Position numbers and translations under genes: made by a program
Source of the DNA: Pseudomonas asuensis
GTDB lineage: Bacteria > Pseudomonadota > Gammaproteobacteria > Pseudomonadales > Pseudomonadaceae
Length of the DNA stretch: 64,000 nt
Assembly (NCBI RefSeq): GCF_014646755.1
Contig: NZ_BMNW01000003.1
Location: 310,001 to 374,000 of the forward strand
Direction: 5' to 3'
Part shown: one piece after another, positions 53,260-63,015 of the stretch
Layout: the number at the start of each line of letters is the position of its first letter
How positions within the stretch are numbered: the first letter of the stretch is position 1
The notes under the pieces: model-generated
Seen by the model: only the letters and a program-made list of their open reading frames with translations
Told to the model about the DNA's origin: nothing
Database searches by the model: none

Positions 53260-53895
53260 TCAAAACGGCGCTACGTTTTCAAAACGCATTCGTTCGCCTG
53301 TCTTGGGGTGGGTCAGCGCGAGGAGGCTCGCGTGTAGGCACAATCGAGAGTATGCATTCAGCGCTTTTTCATGGGCGTAGAGCCGATCACCCAATAATGG
53401 ATGACCTATAGATAGCATATGCACACGAAGCTGATGAGAGCGTCCTGTAATAGGTGTCAGTTCGACACGACTGTAATGCCCGCAGCGCTCCAGAACACGC
53501 CAGAATGTCAACGCGTGACGGCCTAGCTCATGATCAACGACATGGCGTGGCTTGGTTGGGGGGTCATACCGCAGGGGTAACTCAATACGGCCGCTGTCGG
53601 CCTCAGGCTCGCCCCAGCAAAGCGCGGTATAGGCTTTCTCTGTCTCGCGATCATGAAACTGGCGAGAGAGCTCGCGGTGGCTATCTGGATCGCGGGCAAG
53701 CACCATGATCCCAGAGGTTTCCCAATCCAGGCGGTGCACAATACGTGCCTCGGGATAGCCGTTTTCCTGGAGGCGAGTTACCAGGCAATCCCTGTTATCT
53801 TCGGCTCGACCGGGAACCGAAAGCAGCAGGGTCGGCTTGTCTACTACCAGTAACGCGTCGTCCTGGTGGATGAAACGGATATTTGAAAGAGGCAT
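53260..53895 (-). CDS. rluA: Dual-specificity RNA pseudouridine synthase RluA
   Basis: A 211-residue pseudouridine synthase, the short form without an S4 domain, as E. coli RluA, which modifies 23S rRNA position 746 and tRNA position 32. Catalytic Asp57 lies in RIVHRLDWETSG; KAYTALCWG and GRSHQLRVHMLSIGHP are further motifs. ATG 53895 (MPLSNIRFIHQDD) is the family start; the frame is open to 53952. It lies downstream of minE on the same strand with a 60-nt gap. Confidence 0.92.
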   Translation of the reverse strand: MPLSNIRFIHQDDALLVVDKPTLLLSVPGRAEDNRDCLVTRLQENGYPEARIVHRLDWETSGIMVLARDPDSHRELSRQFHDRETEKAYTALCWGEPEADSGRIELPLRYDPPTKPRHVVDHELGRHALTFWRVLERCGHYSRVELTPITGRSHQLRVHMLSIGHPLLGDRLYAHEKALNAYSRLCLHASLLALTHPKTGERMRFENVAPF

Positions 53896-53955
53896 GTCAC
53901 ATTCAGGAGAGAGCCCATCGGCGGTCAAGACCGCCGATGAATAACCGGACAAAAA

Positions 53956-54216
53956 TCAACGATCTCGGTCTGGCAGGGTGATATTCAGTTCCAAAATCGA
54001 GCAGCTGCCCTGATTTTCCAGTTCCACCTGGATTTGGTCCTGCTCGATTGGTACGTATTTGCGGATTACTTCCAGCAGGTCTTTCTGCAACTGAGGCAGA
54101 TAGTCGGGCTGGGAGTGGCGTCCACGCTCATGGGCAACGATGATCTGTAGCCGCTCTTTGGCGATGGAAGCGCTGTTCTGCTTCCTCCGCTCGCGAAAGA
54201 AAGCAAAGAGGCTCAT
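53956..54216 (-). CDS. minE: Cell division topological specificity factor MinE
   Basis: An 86-residue protein that stimulates MinD ATPase and drives Min oscillation. The N-terminal membrane-targeting and MinD-binding part ([31 protein letters not shown]) and the topological domain are intact. The ATG overlaps the minD stop by 4 nt. Confidence 0.98.
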   Translation of the reverse strand: MSLFAFFRERRKQNSASIAKERLQIIVAHERGRHSQPDYLPQLQKDLLEVIRKYVPIEQDQIQVELENQGSCSILELNITLPDRDR

Positions 54217-55028
54217 TCGTTCCCCCCAAATAGTCGTTGCAAGAAGCCCTTCTTCTTCACATCCAGGAAGCGATGGGGCATTTCTTTGCCGAGCAGACGC
54301 TCTACTGCGTCGCTATAGGCTTGACCAGCATCGCTCTGCTCATCAAGGATGACCGGGATACCCTGGTTCGATGCCTTGAGAACAGCCTGCGACTCAGGAA
54401 TGACGCCAAGAAGACGGATAGCCAGAATTTCTTCCACGTCTTCTACGCCCAGCATCTCACCCTTGTTAACCCGCTCAGGGTTATAGCGAGTCAACAGCAG
54501 GTGCTCCCTGATAGAGTCCTCGCCATTTTCTGCGCGCTTGGACTTGCTGGCGAGCAGGCCAAGCATCCGGTCCGAGTCACGTACGGAAGAGACTTCCGGG
54601 TTGGTCACGACAATCGCCTCGTCAGCGTAGTACATGGCCAGGTGAGCGCCTTTCTCAATACCAGCAGGGGAGTCGCACACAATATATTCGAAGCTACCCT
54701 TAAGTTCTTCGATGACCTTGCCGACACCCTCTAGAGTAAGGGCGTCCTTGTCGCGTGTCTGACTGGCTGCCAGCACGTATAGATTCTCAAGACGCTTGTC
54801 TTTGATAAGCGCCTGGGTGAGCGTTGCTTCGTTGTTGATGACGTTTACGAAGTCATACACAACGCGACGCTCGCAACCCATGATGAGGTCGAGGTTACGC
54901 AAACCCACGTCGAAGTCGACGATAACGGTCTTGTGGCCGCGCAGGGCCAGACCAGTGCCGATGGCCGCGCTTGTGGTTGTTTTGCCGACACCGCCTTTAC
55001 CGGAGGTGACTACGAGTACTTTGGCCAA
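54213..55028 (-). CDS. minD: Septum site-determining ATPase MinD
   Basis: A 271-residue ParA-like ATPase that recruits MinC to the membrane. The deviant Walker A is [10 protein letters not shown] with signature Lys11 and Lys16. [13 protein letters not shown] is the Walker B region, and the C-terminal [10 protein letters not shown] is the amphipathic membrane-targeting helix. Confidence 0.98.
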   Translation of the reverse strand: MAKVLVVTSGKGGVGKTTTSAAIGTGLALRGHKTVIVDFDVGLRNLDLIMGCERRVVYDFVNVINNEATLTQALIKDKRLENLYVLAASQTRDKDALTLEGVGKVIEELKGSFEYIVCDSPAGIEKGAHLAMYYADEAIVVTNPEVSSVRDSDRMLGLLASKSKRAENGEDSIREHLLLTRYNPERVNKGEMLGVEDVEEILAIRLLGVIPESQAVLKASNQGIPVILDEQSDAGQAYSDAVERLLGKEMPHRFLDVKKKGFLQRLFGGNE

Positions 55029-55123
55029 GCTGATTCACCCTAAATTCGAAATAAGCTCACGGAATGAACGGCTGGAGTACCAAAAATTGGCCGCCGGAAC
55101 ACTACACAATACTCGGCTGGACT

Positions 55124-55171
55124 CCAGACGCCACTCGGGTCTGGAAGCGGTAGTGATGACACTACCGCTTC
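55124..55171. repeat. Two adjacent hairpins in the minC-minD spacer
   Basis: GAAGCGGTAGTG (55144-55155) and CACTACCGCTTC (55160-55171) form a perfect 12-bp stem with a 4-nt loop; CCAGAC (55124-55129) and GTCTGG (55139-55144) form a second. They lie in the 167-nt gap between minC and minD. No T-run follows on the minus strand, so they are not a simple terminator. Confidence 0.6.
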
Positions 55172-55195
55172 GTAAAAAATTCGCGGCAGTATCCG

Positions 55196-55954
55196 TTAAA
55201 GACGTGTGATGTTCAACACATCTCCAGACAGACTAATCTGAACAGGATTCCCCCACTGAGGATGTCTGCGCAAGTCTTCCGCTACTTTGTATTGTCCAGC
55301 AATCGAGACCAGTTCGGCGGTGAGTTGCTGGCAAAAAATTCTTGCTTTTGTGTCGCCCTTCACACCTGCAAGGGCGCGACCTCGCATGGGACCATACACA
55401 TGAATATTGCCGTCTGCGAGCAATTCAGCTCCCGGACTTACCGAGGATAACACCACCAGGTCTCCACCGGGTGCATAAAGCTGCATGCCACCGCGTACCG
55501 GTGCGGTAATAACCTTGGTAGGGTTTATAGTTGGCTCTACAGGCTTTTCCTGTTCAGGGGCTGGCTCTGCTTTTAATGGCTCGCGCTCACGCAGCTCAAG
55601 GGCGCGCTCACGTCCCGTACCGTTTGACGGAGGAAGCACAGGCAGATCGAAATCATTGGCTGCCCGGATATCCAAAGGCCGCCTGGCCCGCAGCGCCAGG
55701 GTGCGCAGGCCGTGACGGCGACAGAGATCGAGCAGGGCGCCTAAGTCGAGTGCTTCATCATCTTCGTCGAGTTTATCGAGCGACAGGATGAGTGGAGTGT
55801 CATGAAAGAAGTTGGGCGCCTGTGCCACTTTCTGCGCCAATTGGCGATCAAGGCGCGAAAGGTCGTTACGGGAGAGTTCCAGTACAGTAATGGCAAGCAT
55901 GTTGCCTTTTAGCTGGAATACGGAATCGTTATCGAGAAGATCAACCTGGCTCAT
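55196..55954 (-). CDS. minC: Septum site-determining protein MinC
   Basis: A 252-residue FtsZ inhibitor. The N-terminal domain (about 1-110) blocks FtsZ polymers; after a charged linker ([17 protein letters not shown]) the C-terminal beta-helix (about 140-250; [40 protein letters not shown] in parts) dimerises and binds MinD. ATG 55954 ([10 protein letters not shown]) is preferred over the frame open to 56017. Confidence 0.96.
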   Translation of the reverse strand: MSQVDLLDNDSVFQLKGNMLAITVLELSRNDLSRLDRQLAQKVAQAPNFFHDTPLILSLDKLDEDDEALDLGALLDLCRRHGLRTLALRARRPLDIRAANDFDLPVLPPSNGTGRERALELREREPLKAEPAPEQEKPVEPTINPTKVITAPVRGGMQLYAPGGDLVVLSSVSPGAELLADGNIHVYGPMRGRALAGVKGDTKARIFCQQLTAELVSIAGQYKVAEDLRRHPQWGNPVQISLSGDVLNITRL

Positions 55955-56077
55955 GTTGGGACCGCGTGCGTCAGATGCCGAGGACTTATAACGAGATGAC
56001 AAGCATGTCGCAAGCATGGCTGCTTGCTAACGGTCAGGAATGTAGAATGTACCGTTTAATATTCACCAGGATGTTTG

Positions 56078-57010
56078 ATGGAACGCCCTCGCTTTCGACT
56101 TGCTTTTCTTCATCCCCGTTATTGGCTGCTCTGGCTAGGGTTGGGCGTACTCTGGCTGGTCGTACAGCTACCCTATTGCGTACTGCTCCGCCTGGGTCGC
56201 GCAATAGGCTGGGCCATACTGCACGTTTCTGCCAGCCGACGCCATATCGCGATGCGCAATCTTGAGCTGTGCTTTCCTCAGTGGAGTGAGGCTGAGCGCC
56301 AGCGTGTGCTCAAGGAAAACTTCGCCTCGAGTGGTATTGCTCTGATTGAAATGGCCATGAGCTGGTGGTGGCCTAGATCGCGCCTGAGTAAGCTTGCCCA
56401 TATCGAAGGGATCGAGCATCTTCAGCAAGCCCAGCAGGAGGGCAAAGGGGTCATTCTGATGGCGTTGCATTTTACGACGCTTGAGATTGGTGCTGCGCTG
56501 CTTGGGCAGCGGCATACCATCGACGGAATGTACCGTGAACACAAGAATGCGGTTTTCGATTACATACAGCGACGGGGCCGTGAGCGGCATAATCTTGATG
56601 CCACCGCTATAGAACGCGAGGATGTGCGGGCTATGTTAAAAGTGCTCAGGAGCGGACGCGCCATTTGGTACGCACCGGATCAGGATTATGGTGCCAAGCA
56701 AAGTGTCTTTGTGCCGCTATTCGGAATTCAGGCCGCTACCGTTACCGCCACGACCAAGTTTGCACGGCTAGGCCGAGCGCTGGTCATGCCCTTTACTCAG
56801 GAACGGCTCGCAGATGGTTCGGGTTACCGCCTGGTCATCCATCCGCCGTTGGAAAACTTTCCTGGCGAGACTGAAGAATCCGATTGTTTGAGAGTCAATC
56901 AATGGGTAGAAAAGTGTGTCAGTGAACTGCCCGAGCAGTATCTCTGGGCACACCGACGCTTCAAGACGCGGCCTGCTGGAGAGCCCAAGCTATACTCTAA
57001 GGAGGACTAA
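56078..57010 (+). CDS. Lipid A biosynthesis lauroyl acyltransferase (LpxL/HtrB type)
   Basis: A 310-residue inner-membrane enzyme that adds a secondary acyl chain to Kdo-lipid A. One N-terminal transmembrane helix (about 15-40) anchors it. The catalytic HX4E motif is HFTTLE, and MYREHKNAVFDYIQRRGRER and YAPDQDYG are family motifs. ATG 56078 directly follows a TTG in frame at 56075. It is divergent from minC. Acyl specificity cannot be told from sequence. Confidence 0.92.
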   Translation: MERPRFRLAFLHPRYWLLWLGLGVLWLVVQLPYCVLLRLGRAIGWAILHVSASRRHIAMRNLELCFPQWSEAERQRVLKENFASSGIALIEMAMSWWWPRSRLSKLAHIEGIEHLQQAQQEGKGVILMALHFTTLEIGAALLGQRHTIDGMYREHKNAVFDYIQRRGRERHNLDATAIEREDVRAMLKVLRSGRAIWYAPDQDYGAKQSVFVPLFGIQAATVTATTKFARLGRALVMPFTQERLADGSGYRLVIHPPLENFPGETEESDCLRVNQWVEKCVSELPEQYLWAHRRFKTRPAGEPKLYSKED

Positions 57011-57084
57011 TCTCTGCGGAGTGTCAATGACACGCTATGCTCATGGCGGCTTAGTCTGTTTTAGCCTCTAGGCTCAAGGAAAAG

Positions 57085-58263
57085 GTGTTGGACGCTACTT
57101 CGACTGTTCCTGTTACAGGGCTGATCCTGTCTGGTGGAGGTGCCCGAGCGGCTTACCAGGTAGGCGTGCTTTCCGCCATTGCCGAGTTGCTGCCTGCGGG
57201 TGCACGCAATCCTTTTCCCGTCATTGTGGGGACATCGGCGGGTGCCATAAATGCGACGGTACTGGCCTGTGGTGCGCTGCAGTTTCAGCATGCCTGTCAG
57301 CGCCTGACTGAGGTCTGGCGGGATTTTCACATTCATCAGGTCTATCGCAGTGACTGGTCAGGGATCATCCGGCAAGCCAGTCGTTTTGTCGGACAAAACT
57401 TCTTTGGCATTCGTGGCAGGACGCCGACAGCATTGCTTGATAATGCACCTTTGCGCGAGTTGTTGACCCGGGAGCTGGATTTTTCGGGCATTACAGCGGC
57501 AGTCAAGACGCGGCATCTTAGGGCCGTTGCGATTACTGCATTTGGTTATGATTCTGGCCACTCGATGACATTTTACCAAGGTCATGGCGCTATCGATCCT
57601 TGGTTGCGTCACCGGCGGGTTGGGTTTCCAACTCGACTGAACGTAGAGCACTTAATGGCCAGTTCAGCCATTCCGCTGATCTTTCCAGCAGTCAAGCTAG
57701 GGCGTGAATACCTGGGGGATGGATCGGTACGGCAGGCCGCACCCATTAGCCCAGCGTTGCACCTTGGTGCTAATCGAGTACTGATTGTAGGCGTCAGTAA
57801 CAACGCGCACGCCGATGCCTCTCATTCGGAGGACGCTTCTGCTGCAACCGGCAGGGCGCCTACGCTGGCGCAGATTGGTGGGCATCTGTTGAACAGTACG
57901 TTTATTGACAGTCTGGAAAGCGACACGGAAATGCTTGAGCGGATCAATTTAATGAGCCAGATGATTCCTCCTGCCGAGCGGCAGGGACGCTTAAGAGTTA
58001 AACCGGTTGAAACATTGGTGATTGCACCCAGTGAACCGCTGGCTGAGATTGCCGCTCGATTTCGGCATGAACTGCCAAGATCCCTGCGTTTATTTCTTCG
58101 CGGGTCCGGTACGACCAAGAAAGGCGGATCTGCGGTGTTGAGCTATTTGCTATTCGAGTCAGGTTATTGTTCGGAATTGATCGCGCTTGGAAGGCGAGAT
58201 GCCTTGGCCAAGCGAGATCAATTGATTCAATTTCTAGGACTGGAATTGGCTGGTGTTCATTGA
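57085..58263 (+). CDS. Patatin-like phospholipase
   Basis: A 392-residue lipid acyl hydrolase of the RssA/YjjU-like cytosolic type. The oxyanion motif is SGGGARAAYQVGVL, the nucleophile Ser51 lies in GTSAG, and the catalytic Asp fits LGDGSVRQ. No signal peptide. It starts at GTG 57085 after AAGGA and its end overlaps the convergent pirin gene by 7 nt. Confidence 0.88.
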   Translation: MLDATSTVPVTGLILSGGGARAAYQVGVLSAIAELLPAGARNPFPVIVGTSAGAINATVLACGALQFQHACQRLTEVWRDFHIHQVYRSDWSGIIRQASRFVGQNFFGIRGRTPTALLDNAPLRELLTRELDFSGITAAVKTRHLRAVAITAFGYDSGHSMTFYQGHGAIDPWLRHRRVGFPTRLNVEHLMASSAIPLIFPAVKLGREYLGDGSVRQAAPISPALHLGANRVLIVGVSNNAHADASHSEDASAATGRAPTLAQIGGHLLNSTFIDSLESDTEMLERINLMSQMIPPAERQGRLRVKPVETLVIAPSEPLAEIAARFRHELPRSLRLFLRGSGTTKKGGSAVLSYLLFESGYCSELIALGRRDALAKRDQLIQFLGLELAGVH

Positions 58264-59108
58264 CCAAACTCGCCTCGCTGGTAGTCCTGTAGCGCTTGTT
58301 CAATCTGCTCACGCGTATTCATGACAAAGGGGCCGTACTGAACAATGGGTTCATTCAATGGCGCGCCTGCAATTAACAGCACACGAGCGCCTTGAGAGGA
58401 TCGAATCGTCAGTTGTCCTTCATCGCTCAAGCGAACCAAACGATTTGTCGTTACGTGGACCGCCGTATCGCCTCCGACCTCTATCTCTCCCTCATACACA
58501 TAAAGTAAAGCGCGATGCCCCTCGGGAAGCCTTGGGCTGATAGTGCTTTGCGCGGGCATGATGAAGTCAAAATACTGTGGATCCGTATCCGGACGTTGCA
58601 CAGCGCCTGTCTGTTGGTATTCCCCGTCATTGAACTGACCCGCAAGCACAACGACCTCTACGCCTTGGGACGTTGTCAGGCGAGGTACTTCAGCGGGTTC
58701 ATAGTCACGGTAGCTGGCAGGGTCCATTTTGTTTTTTGCAGGCAGGTTCAGCCACAGCTGGAAACCTCGCATTACGCCTTCGTGCTGCTCAGGCATTTCG
58801 CTATGAATAATGCCGCGAGCGGCGGTCATCCACTGCAGGCCACCAGGACTAAGGAGTCCCTGGTTGCCCAAGTGATCTTCATGGCGCATACGGCCTTCGA
58901 GCATGTAGGTAACTGTCTCGAAACCACGGTGAGGGTGAGCTGGGAAGCCACCGATATAGTCATCAGCGTTGGCTGTGTCGAATTGATCCAGCATGAGGAA
59001 AGGATCAAAGCGCTCAACGCCATGGCCAGCGAATACACGTGTCATGCGTACGCCCGCTCCATCTGAGGCGGGTTGGCCGGTATGCAATTCCAGAACGTTA
59101 CGGTACAT
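58257..59108 (-). CDS. Pirin family protein
   Basis: A 283-residue bicupin. Metal ligands fit HPHRGFETV, RHEDHLGN and IIHSEMP in the N-terminal cupin. Pirins act as quercetinases or redox-linked regulators; which applies here is unknown. A clear GGGAGG site precedes the ATG. The C-terminal coding region overlaps the patatin gene by 7 nt. Confidence 0.92.
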   Translation of the reverse strand: MYRNVLELHTGQPASDGAGVRMTRVFAGHGVERFDPFLMLDQFDTANADDYIGGFPAHPHRGFETVTYMLEGRMRHEDHLGNQGLLSPGGLQWMTAARGIIHSEMPEQHEGVMRGFQLWLNLPAKNKMDPASYRDYEPAEVPRLTTSQGVEVVVLAGQFNDGEYQQTGAVQRPDTDPQYFDFIMPAQSTISPRLPEGHRALLYVYEGEIEVGGDTAVHVTTNRLVRLSDEGQLTIRSSQGARVLLIAGAPLNEPIVQYGPFVMNTREQIEQALQDYQRGEFGQ

Positions 59109-59237
59109 AGTTAATGCCTCCCAAAGGGCAAACGGAACGTTTAGCCAGTAGATGAAAGCTATAATAATTCATTTAATCAGATGTATTTATGCTTATTTTT
59201 CAGGATTAATATCAGATTATTCGATGGTTTAGATTTG

Positions 59238-59268
59238 AAAAAAGCCGGCGTAAAAGCCGGCTTTTTTT
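59238..59268. terminator. Bidirectional rho-independent terminator
   Basis: AAAAAAGCCGGC and GCCGGCTTTTTTT with a 6-nt loop. On the minus strand it ends the mlaA-like gene, whose stop codon touches the structure. Confidence 0.85.
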
Positions 59269-60061
59269 ACTCCCTGATCTGGAGCTTACGTGCTTCGGTA
59301 TAGACGTAACGAACCTTCTCATACTCAAAGGGAGAGTTGAGCTGGCCATATCGGAAGTTGGTTATGTAACGCAGGTTGATTCCCCTTAGCAGCAAGATTT
59401 CAGGATGCCGGCCGCTTTCCTGGCTCACGTTCAGGTAATTAACCTGACTCTCAGCCAGTGTATCAACTGCGAAACCGCTAGCATCCCGCAGGTTGGAGGG
59501 CCCTAGTAGCGGCAGTACAAGGTAAGGGCCACTAGGTACGCCATAAAAGCCCAGTGTCTGACCAAAGTCTTCAGATTGCTTGGCCAGTCCCATGCGTGTT
59601 GCTGGGTCCCATAAGCCAAATACGCCGATAGTGGTATTGAACAACAGGCGTCCCGTAGTATTCAGGGCTCTTTTACCCTTGAGCTGCAACATGCTATTCA
59701 GCAAGTTACTGACATCGCCCAGGTTGCTGAAGAAATTGGTGACGCCGCTACGCACGAAGCCCGGCGTGACCCAGCGATAGCCATTAACAACCGGCAGCAG
59801 AACCCACTCATCCAAGCGGTAATTGAAGTGGTAAATGCGGCGGTTCCAGGACTCCAGCGGATCATAGACATCAAGCGCATTAAGTGACGCCCGCTCGAAT
59901 TCGCGCTGATCCAATCCTGGGTTGAATTTCAGAGTGGACAGAGGATTGGTGAAGCCGTCTCCGCCTACTGGTGCAGCCGGCAATGTGGATGAGGTCGTGT
60001 CAGCGAAAGCGTAGGCGCTAAACAGCAAGGGCAATAAACAAAGGAATTTAGCCACGGGCAA
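59267..60061 (-). CDS. MlaA/VacJ-family protein
   Basis: A 264-residue protein of the MlaA family, which removes mislocated phospholipids from the outer leaflet. Motifs DVYDPLESWNRRIYHFNY, NFFSNLGD and GLWDPATRMGL are characteristic. Unlike classical MlaA it shows a plain signal peptide (ending AFA) and no lipobox. Start is uncertain: TTG 60061 (after GGAG) or GTG 60055; both overlap the stop of the upstream hydrolase, so the two genes are coupled. P. aeruginosa carries the same pair (PA3238-PA3239). Confidence 0.88.
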   Translation of the reverse strand: MPVAKFLCLLPLLFSAYAFADTTSSTLPAAPVGGDGFTNPLSTLKFNPGLDQREFERASLNALDVYDPLESWNRRIYHFNYRLDEWVLLPVVNGYRWVTPGFVRSGVTNFFSNLGDVSNLLNSMLQLKGKRALNTTGRLLFNTTIGVFGLWDPATRMGLAKQSEDFGQTLGFYGVPSGPYLVLPLLGPSNLRDASGFAVDTLAESQVNYLNVSQESGRHPEILLLRGINLRYITNFRYGQLNSPFEYEKVRYVYTEARKLQIRE

Positions 60062-61355
60062 AGAACTCCAGCATGGCGTCGGCGTTGACGCGATAATTGA
60101 GATTGCCGCAATGCCCGCCCAGCGGGTAAAGGGTTAAGCGATTACCAAACGTGCGGCGCAGGAAGCCGATATCGCCCGGACCAAGAATCAAGTCATCCGC
60201 ATTGTGCATTACGCCGATTTTGTCGCTCTCTTTGAGATAGCTTTCTAGCGCCGTCAGGCTTGATTGTCTGGCCAGCTCCGCTAGGCCGGTGCCCTTGGTC
60301 GTCCGTTCCCAGGAGGGCAGTAGCTGGTCATACATGTAGCAGTCAAAGTCGCATTGCAGGGCGCGGGCAAAAAAGCGCGACAGGCTGGTGCCCTGATAGA
60401 TAGGGTAGCCGGGTGGTGTTATCAGGCCGCGGCGATTGATCAGGTCGGACGTAAAAGCGATGTCAGCGGCAGAAAAGCGGAACGATGTGCCAATGAGCAT
60501 CGCCATTTCTTCATTGCTCAAGCGTTGAGGCGACTGCTGGAAATCAAAAAGTAATGCTTCGTTAAGATCAACGTGGCCTTTCTGCTGGAAATAACGAGTC
60601 AGCTTTGCCAGTACAAGCTCATAAAAGGTCCGGTTGTTGGTGATGCCATTGACTTGAGTCTGGACCAGGCGATCAAGGTTACGCACCGAGGTTAATAGGT
60701 TAACTGGTGGATTAAGCAGTAAAACGCGAGAGAAGTTGAAGCTGCGCTGGCTCTCATCAAGCTTGCTGACGAATGCAGCATCCAATGCCCCCAGGCTGTA
60801 GCCCGTAAGAAAGTATTTGGTTACAGGTAGCTTGGGATGCTGCGCGCGAACCGCCTGCATGACACGGTAGAGATCTTCTGCATCACCAGGTGTATAGCCA
60901 GGTGTAGCTTGCCGGGAAGCCGCTGCCATAAAGTCATAGCTGGTGGGCGAGGACAGCTGCACAACATGGTAGCCTGCACTGTAATAAAGACGCTTCAGGT
61001 ATTCCGGCGTGCTGGATGAATAACTGGCACCGGTCCCGGCAATGATGAAGATCAAAGGTGCAGGGCGGTCCTGCTGTGCCAACCGATAATGTAATTTCTT
61101 GACCGCCCAGAAGTTATCTGGAAGTTCATGCTCCCGTTCAGGCCGCAGGTTGATGCTGTAGTCTTTCTGGTCGATTTCCAGATCGGTAGGCAGCAGCGGC
61201 CGCAGGTCTGCGGGCGTAGAGGTAATAGTGGCTTCGAAGGGGTTGGTCAGCGGATAGCCATAAGTAGCAGCATCAATGTCAGCTGCGACAACACGGCCGG
61301 AGAGACCAAGCAGGAGCGCACCCAGTAAAGCTGTAATGCGCAACGGGCTAAGCAT
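60048..61355 (-). CDS. Exported alpha/beta-hydrolase family protein
   Basis: A 435-residue periplasmic protein with signal peptide (about 1-25). The nucleophile elbow is TGYSLGALDA (Ser187), with an acid in NADDLI and a His in LGGHCGN. The lipase-like fold and overlap with an mlaA-like gene suggest action on envelope lipids; this is inference. No closer family name is recognised. Confidence 0.8.
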   Translation of the reverse strand: MLSPLRITALLGALLLGLSGRVVAADIDAATYGYPLTNPFEATITSTPADLRPLLPTDLEIDQKDYSINLRPEREHELPDNFWAVKKLHYRLAQQDRPAPLIFIIAGTGASYSSSTPEYLKRLYYSAGYHVVQLSSPTSYDFMAAASRQATPGYTPGDAEDLYRVMQAVRAQHPKLPVTKYFLTGYSLGALDAAFVSKLDESQRSFNFSRVLLLNPPVNLLTSVRNLDRLVQTQVNGITNNRTFYELVLAKLTRYFQQKGHVDLNEALLFDFQQSPQRLSNEEMAMLIGTSFRFSAADIAFTSDLINRRGLITPPGYPIYQGTSLSRFFARALQCDFDCYMYDQLLPSWERTTKGTGLAELARQSSLTALESYLKESDKIGVMHNADDLILGPGDIGFLRRTFGNRLTLYPLGGHCGNLNYRVNADAMLEFFARG

Positions 61356-61443
61356 AAGGAGAGTCCTTTCGCAGGGTTGCTTATTGGAATAGGCCTATGA
61401 CCACGGCCGAATAATAAGGTGCGCTGGGCTTGTTGGCTCTGTA

Positions 61444-61932
61444 TTAAATTGTGCGCTTGGCCAAGCTTGTCAGGGTTTCGCCTGTTACTCGATTGACGGT
61501 CCATTCGTCCATTGAGATAGCGCCCAAGCTGCGATAGAACTGAATTGCAGGTTCGTTCCAGTCCAAAACGGACCATTCCAGACGTCCGCAATTGCGTTCT
61601 ACTGCCAAGCGCGCCAGGTTGACGAGAAGTGCTTTTCCAAGACCTACCCCGCGAGCGGCAGGGCTGACGTACAAATCTTCTAGATAGATGCCTGGCTTGG
61701 CGAGCCAAGTTGAGTAGTTATGAAAGAACAAGGCAAACCCGGCGGGAGTCCCGTCTACTTCGCCTATCAATACTTCAGCATAAGGACGCTCACCAAACAG
61801 TGTCATGCGTAAGGTGTCCTCGGTTGCCATGACCTCCTCAGGCATTTTCTCGTAATCGGCCAGTTCCCTGATAAAGGTCAGAATCTGTGGGACATCCGTG
61901 TCAGTAGCTGGGCGGATATTCAGGCGGGACAT
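61444..61932 (-). CDS. GNAT-family N-acetyltransferase (diamine acetyltransferase-like)
   Basis: A 162-residue acetyltransferase resembling spermidine/spermine or thialysine acetyltransferases: IRPATDTDVPQIL, FFHNYSTWLAKPGIYLEDLYV and the acetyl-CoA loop ARGVGLGKALL, then WSVLDWNEPAIQFYRSLGA. The substrate is probably a small amine. ATG 61932 is chosen over the frame open to 62001. Confidence 0.85.
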   Translation of the reverse strand: MSRLNIRPATDTDVPQILTFIRELADYEKMPEEVMATEDTLRMTLFGERPYAEVLIGEVDGTPAGFALFFHNYSTWLAKPGIYLEDLYVSPAARGVGLGKALLVNLARLAVERNCGRLEWSVLDWNEPAIQFYRSLGAISMDEWTVNRVTGETLTSLAKRTI

Positions 61933-62124
61933 GTAAAACCTCGACATCGGAAAAGCGCTAAGCATGCCGAGGCTCCTTCCGGGAGGCAATAGAGGTGCCA
62001 TTTCATCCCAGGTGTCGTATATGACGTTTACTTATGTCGCTCTCAGGGCAACCCCATTTTCGTCGCGCTTGAAGATAGAGCTAGTGCAGTGATGCCGTTT
62101 TCAATAAGGGGACAAAGGATGCGA

Positions 62125-62970
62125 ATGTTTCGAAAGGTAGTGGGCCTGAGTATAGGACTCTTCCTGTCGGCAGCAGCTAGTCTTGCCATAGCAGCGGCCA
62201 AGCCAACAGTAACCATTGGCTATGTAGATGGATGGGCCGATAGCGTAGCGACCACCTTTACGGCGGCTGAGGTCATCCGGCATCAGCTTGGCTATGAAGT
62301 CAAGCTGATGCCGGTGGCAGCAGGAATCATGTGGCAGGGCGTTGCACGCGGTAAGCTGGACGCCATGCTTTCGGCATGGTTACCGGGGACACATGGCTCC
62401 TATTACGAGAAGATGAAAAACGAGGTTGCTGACCTGAAGGCCAATACGCCGGATGCCAAGATTGGTTTGATCGTTCCCGAGTACGTCAAAGCTTCCAGTA
62501 TCACTGATCTTGTAGCGCAGAAAGGCGATTTTGGTGGACGCATCGTAGGTATTGATGCCGGCGCGGGCGTCATGATTAAAACCGATGAAGCAATCAAGGC
62601 CTATAATCTGGATTACAAGCTGGTAGCCAGTTCAGGCAGCGGGATGATTGCTGAGCTGATACGTGCGGAGCGAGATCAGAAGCCAGTTGTTGTAACCGGT
62701 TGGATTCCTCACTGGATGTTTGCCAAATGGAAACTGAAGTTTCTTGATGACCCCAAGGGAGTCTATGGCGGCTCCGAGCAGGTGCACACTATGGCTAATC
62801 CCGAATTGGAAAAAAAGGCCAAGCCAGTATGGGATTTCCTGAAGAAGTTTTCCTGGCAGCCAGGAGAGGTCAATGAAGTTATGCTGGCTATTGAAGAAGG
62901 CAAGAAGCCCGAGCAGGCTGCAAAGGACTGGTTGACGGCCCATCCTGATCGGGTGAAGAGCTGGCTGTAA
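62125..62970 (+). CDS. Orphan glycine betaine-type ABC binding protein (BetX-like)
   Basis: A 281-residue OpuAC-family receptor with signal peptide (about 1-24). Tryptophans in GYVDGWADS, SAWLPGTHGSY and VTGWIPHWMFAKW form a betaine cage. It has no permease or ATPase beside it. In pseudomonads such orphan receptors (CaiX, BetX) use the CbcWV core, and PA3236 occupies the matching position. ATG 62125 follows AAGGA by 6 nt; ATG 62119 is possible. Confidence 0.88.
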   Translation: MFRKVVGLSIGLFLSAAASLAIAAAKPTVTIGYVDGWADSVATTFTAAEVIRHQLGYEVKLMPVAAGIMWQGVARGKLDAMLSAWLPGTHGSYYEKMKNEVADLKANTPDAKIGLIVPEYVKASSITDLVAQKGDFGGRIVGIDAGAGVMIKTDEAIKAYNLDYKLVASSGSGMIAELIRAERDQKPVVVTGWIPHWMFAKWKLKFLDDPKGVYGGSEQVHTMANPELEKKAKPVWDFLKKFSWQPGEVNEVMLAIEEGKKPEQAAKDWLTAHPDRVKSWL

Positions 62971-62986
62971 ATTGTTGACCTAAAAG

Positions 62987-63014
62987 AAAAGTGCCCCGCG
63001 ATGCGGGGCTTTTC
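62987..63014. terminator. Bidirectional rho-independent terminator
   Basis: GCCCCGC/GCGGGGC stem (62993-63009) with flanking AAAAG and TTTTC, between the convergent betX-like and maoC-like genes. On the minus strand the T-run follows as CTTTTCTTTT. Confidence 0.85.
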
Positions 63015-63015
63015 T

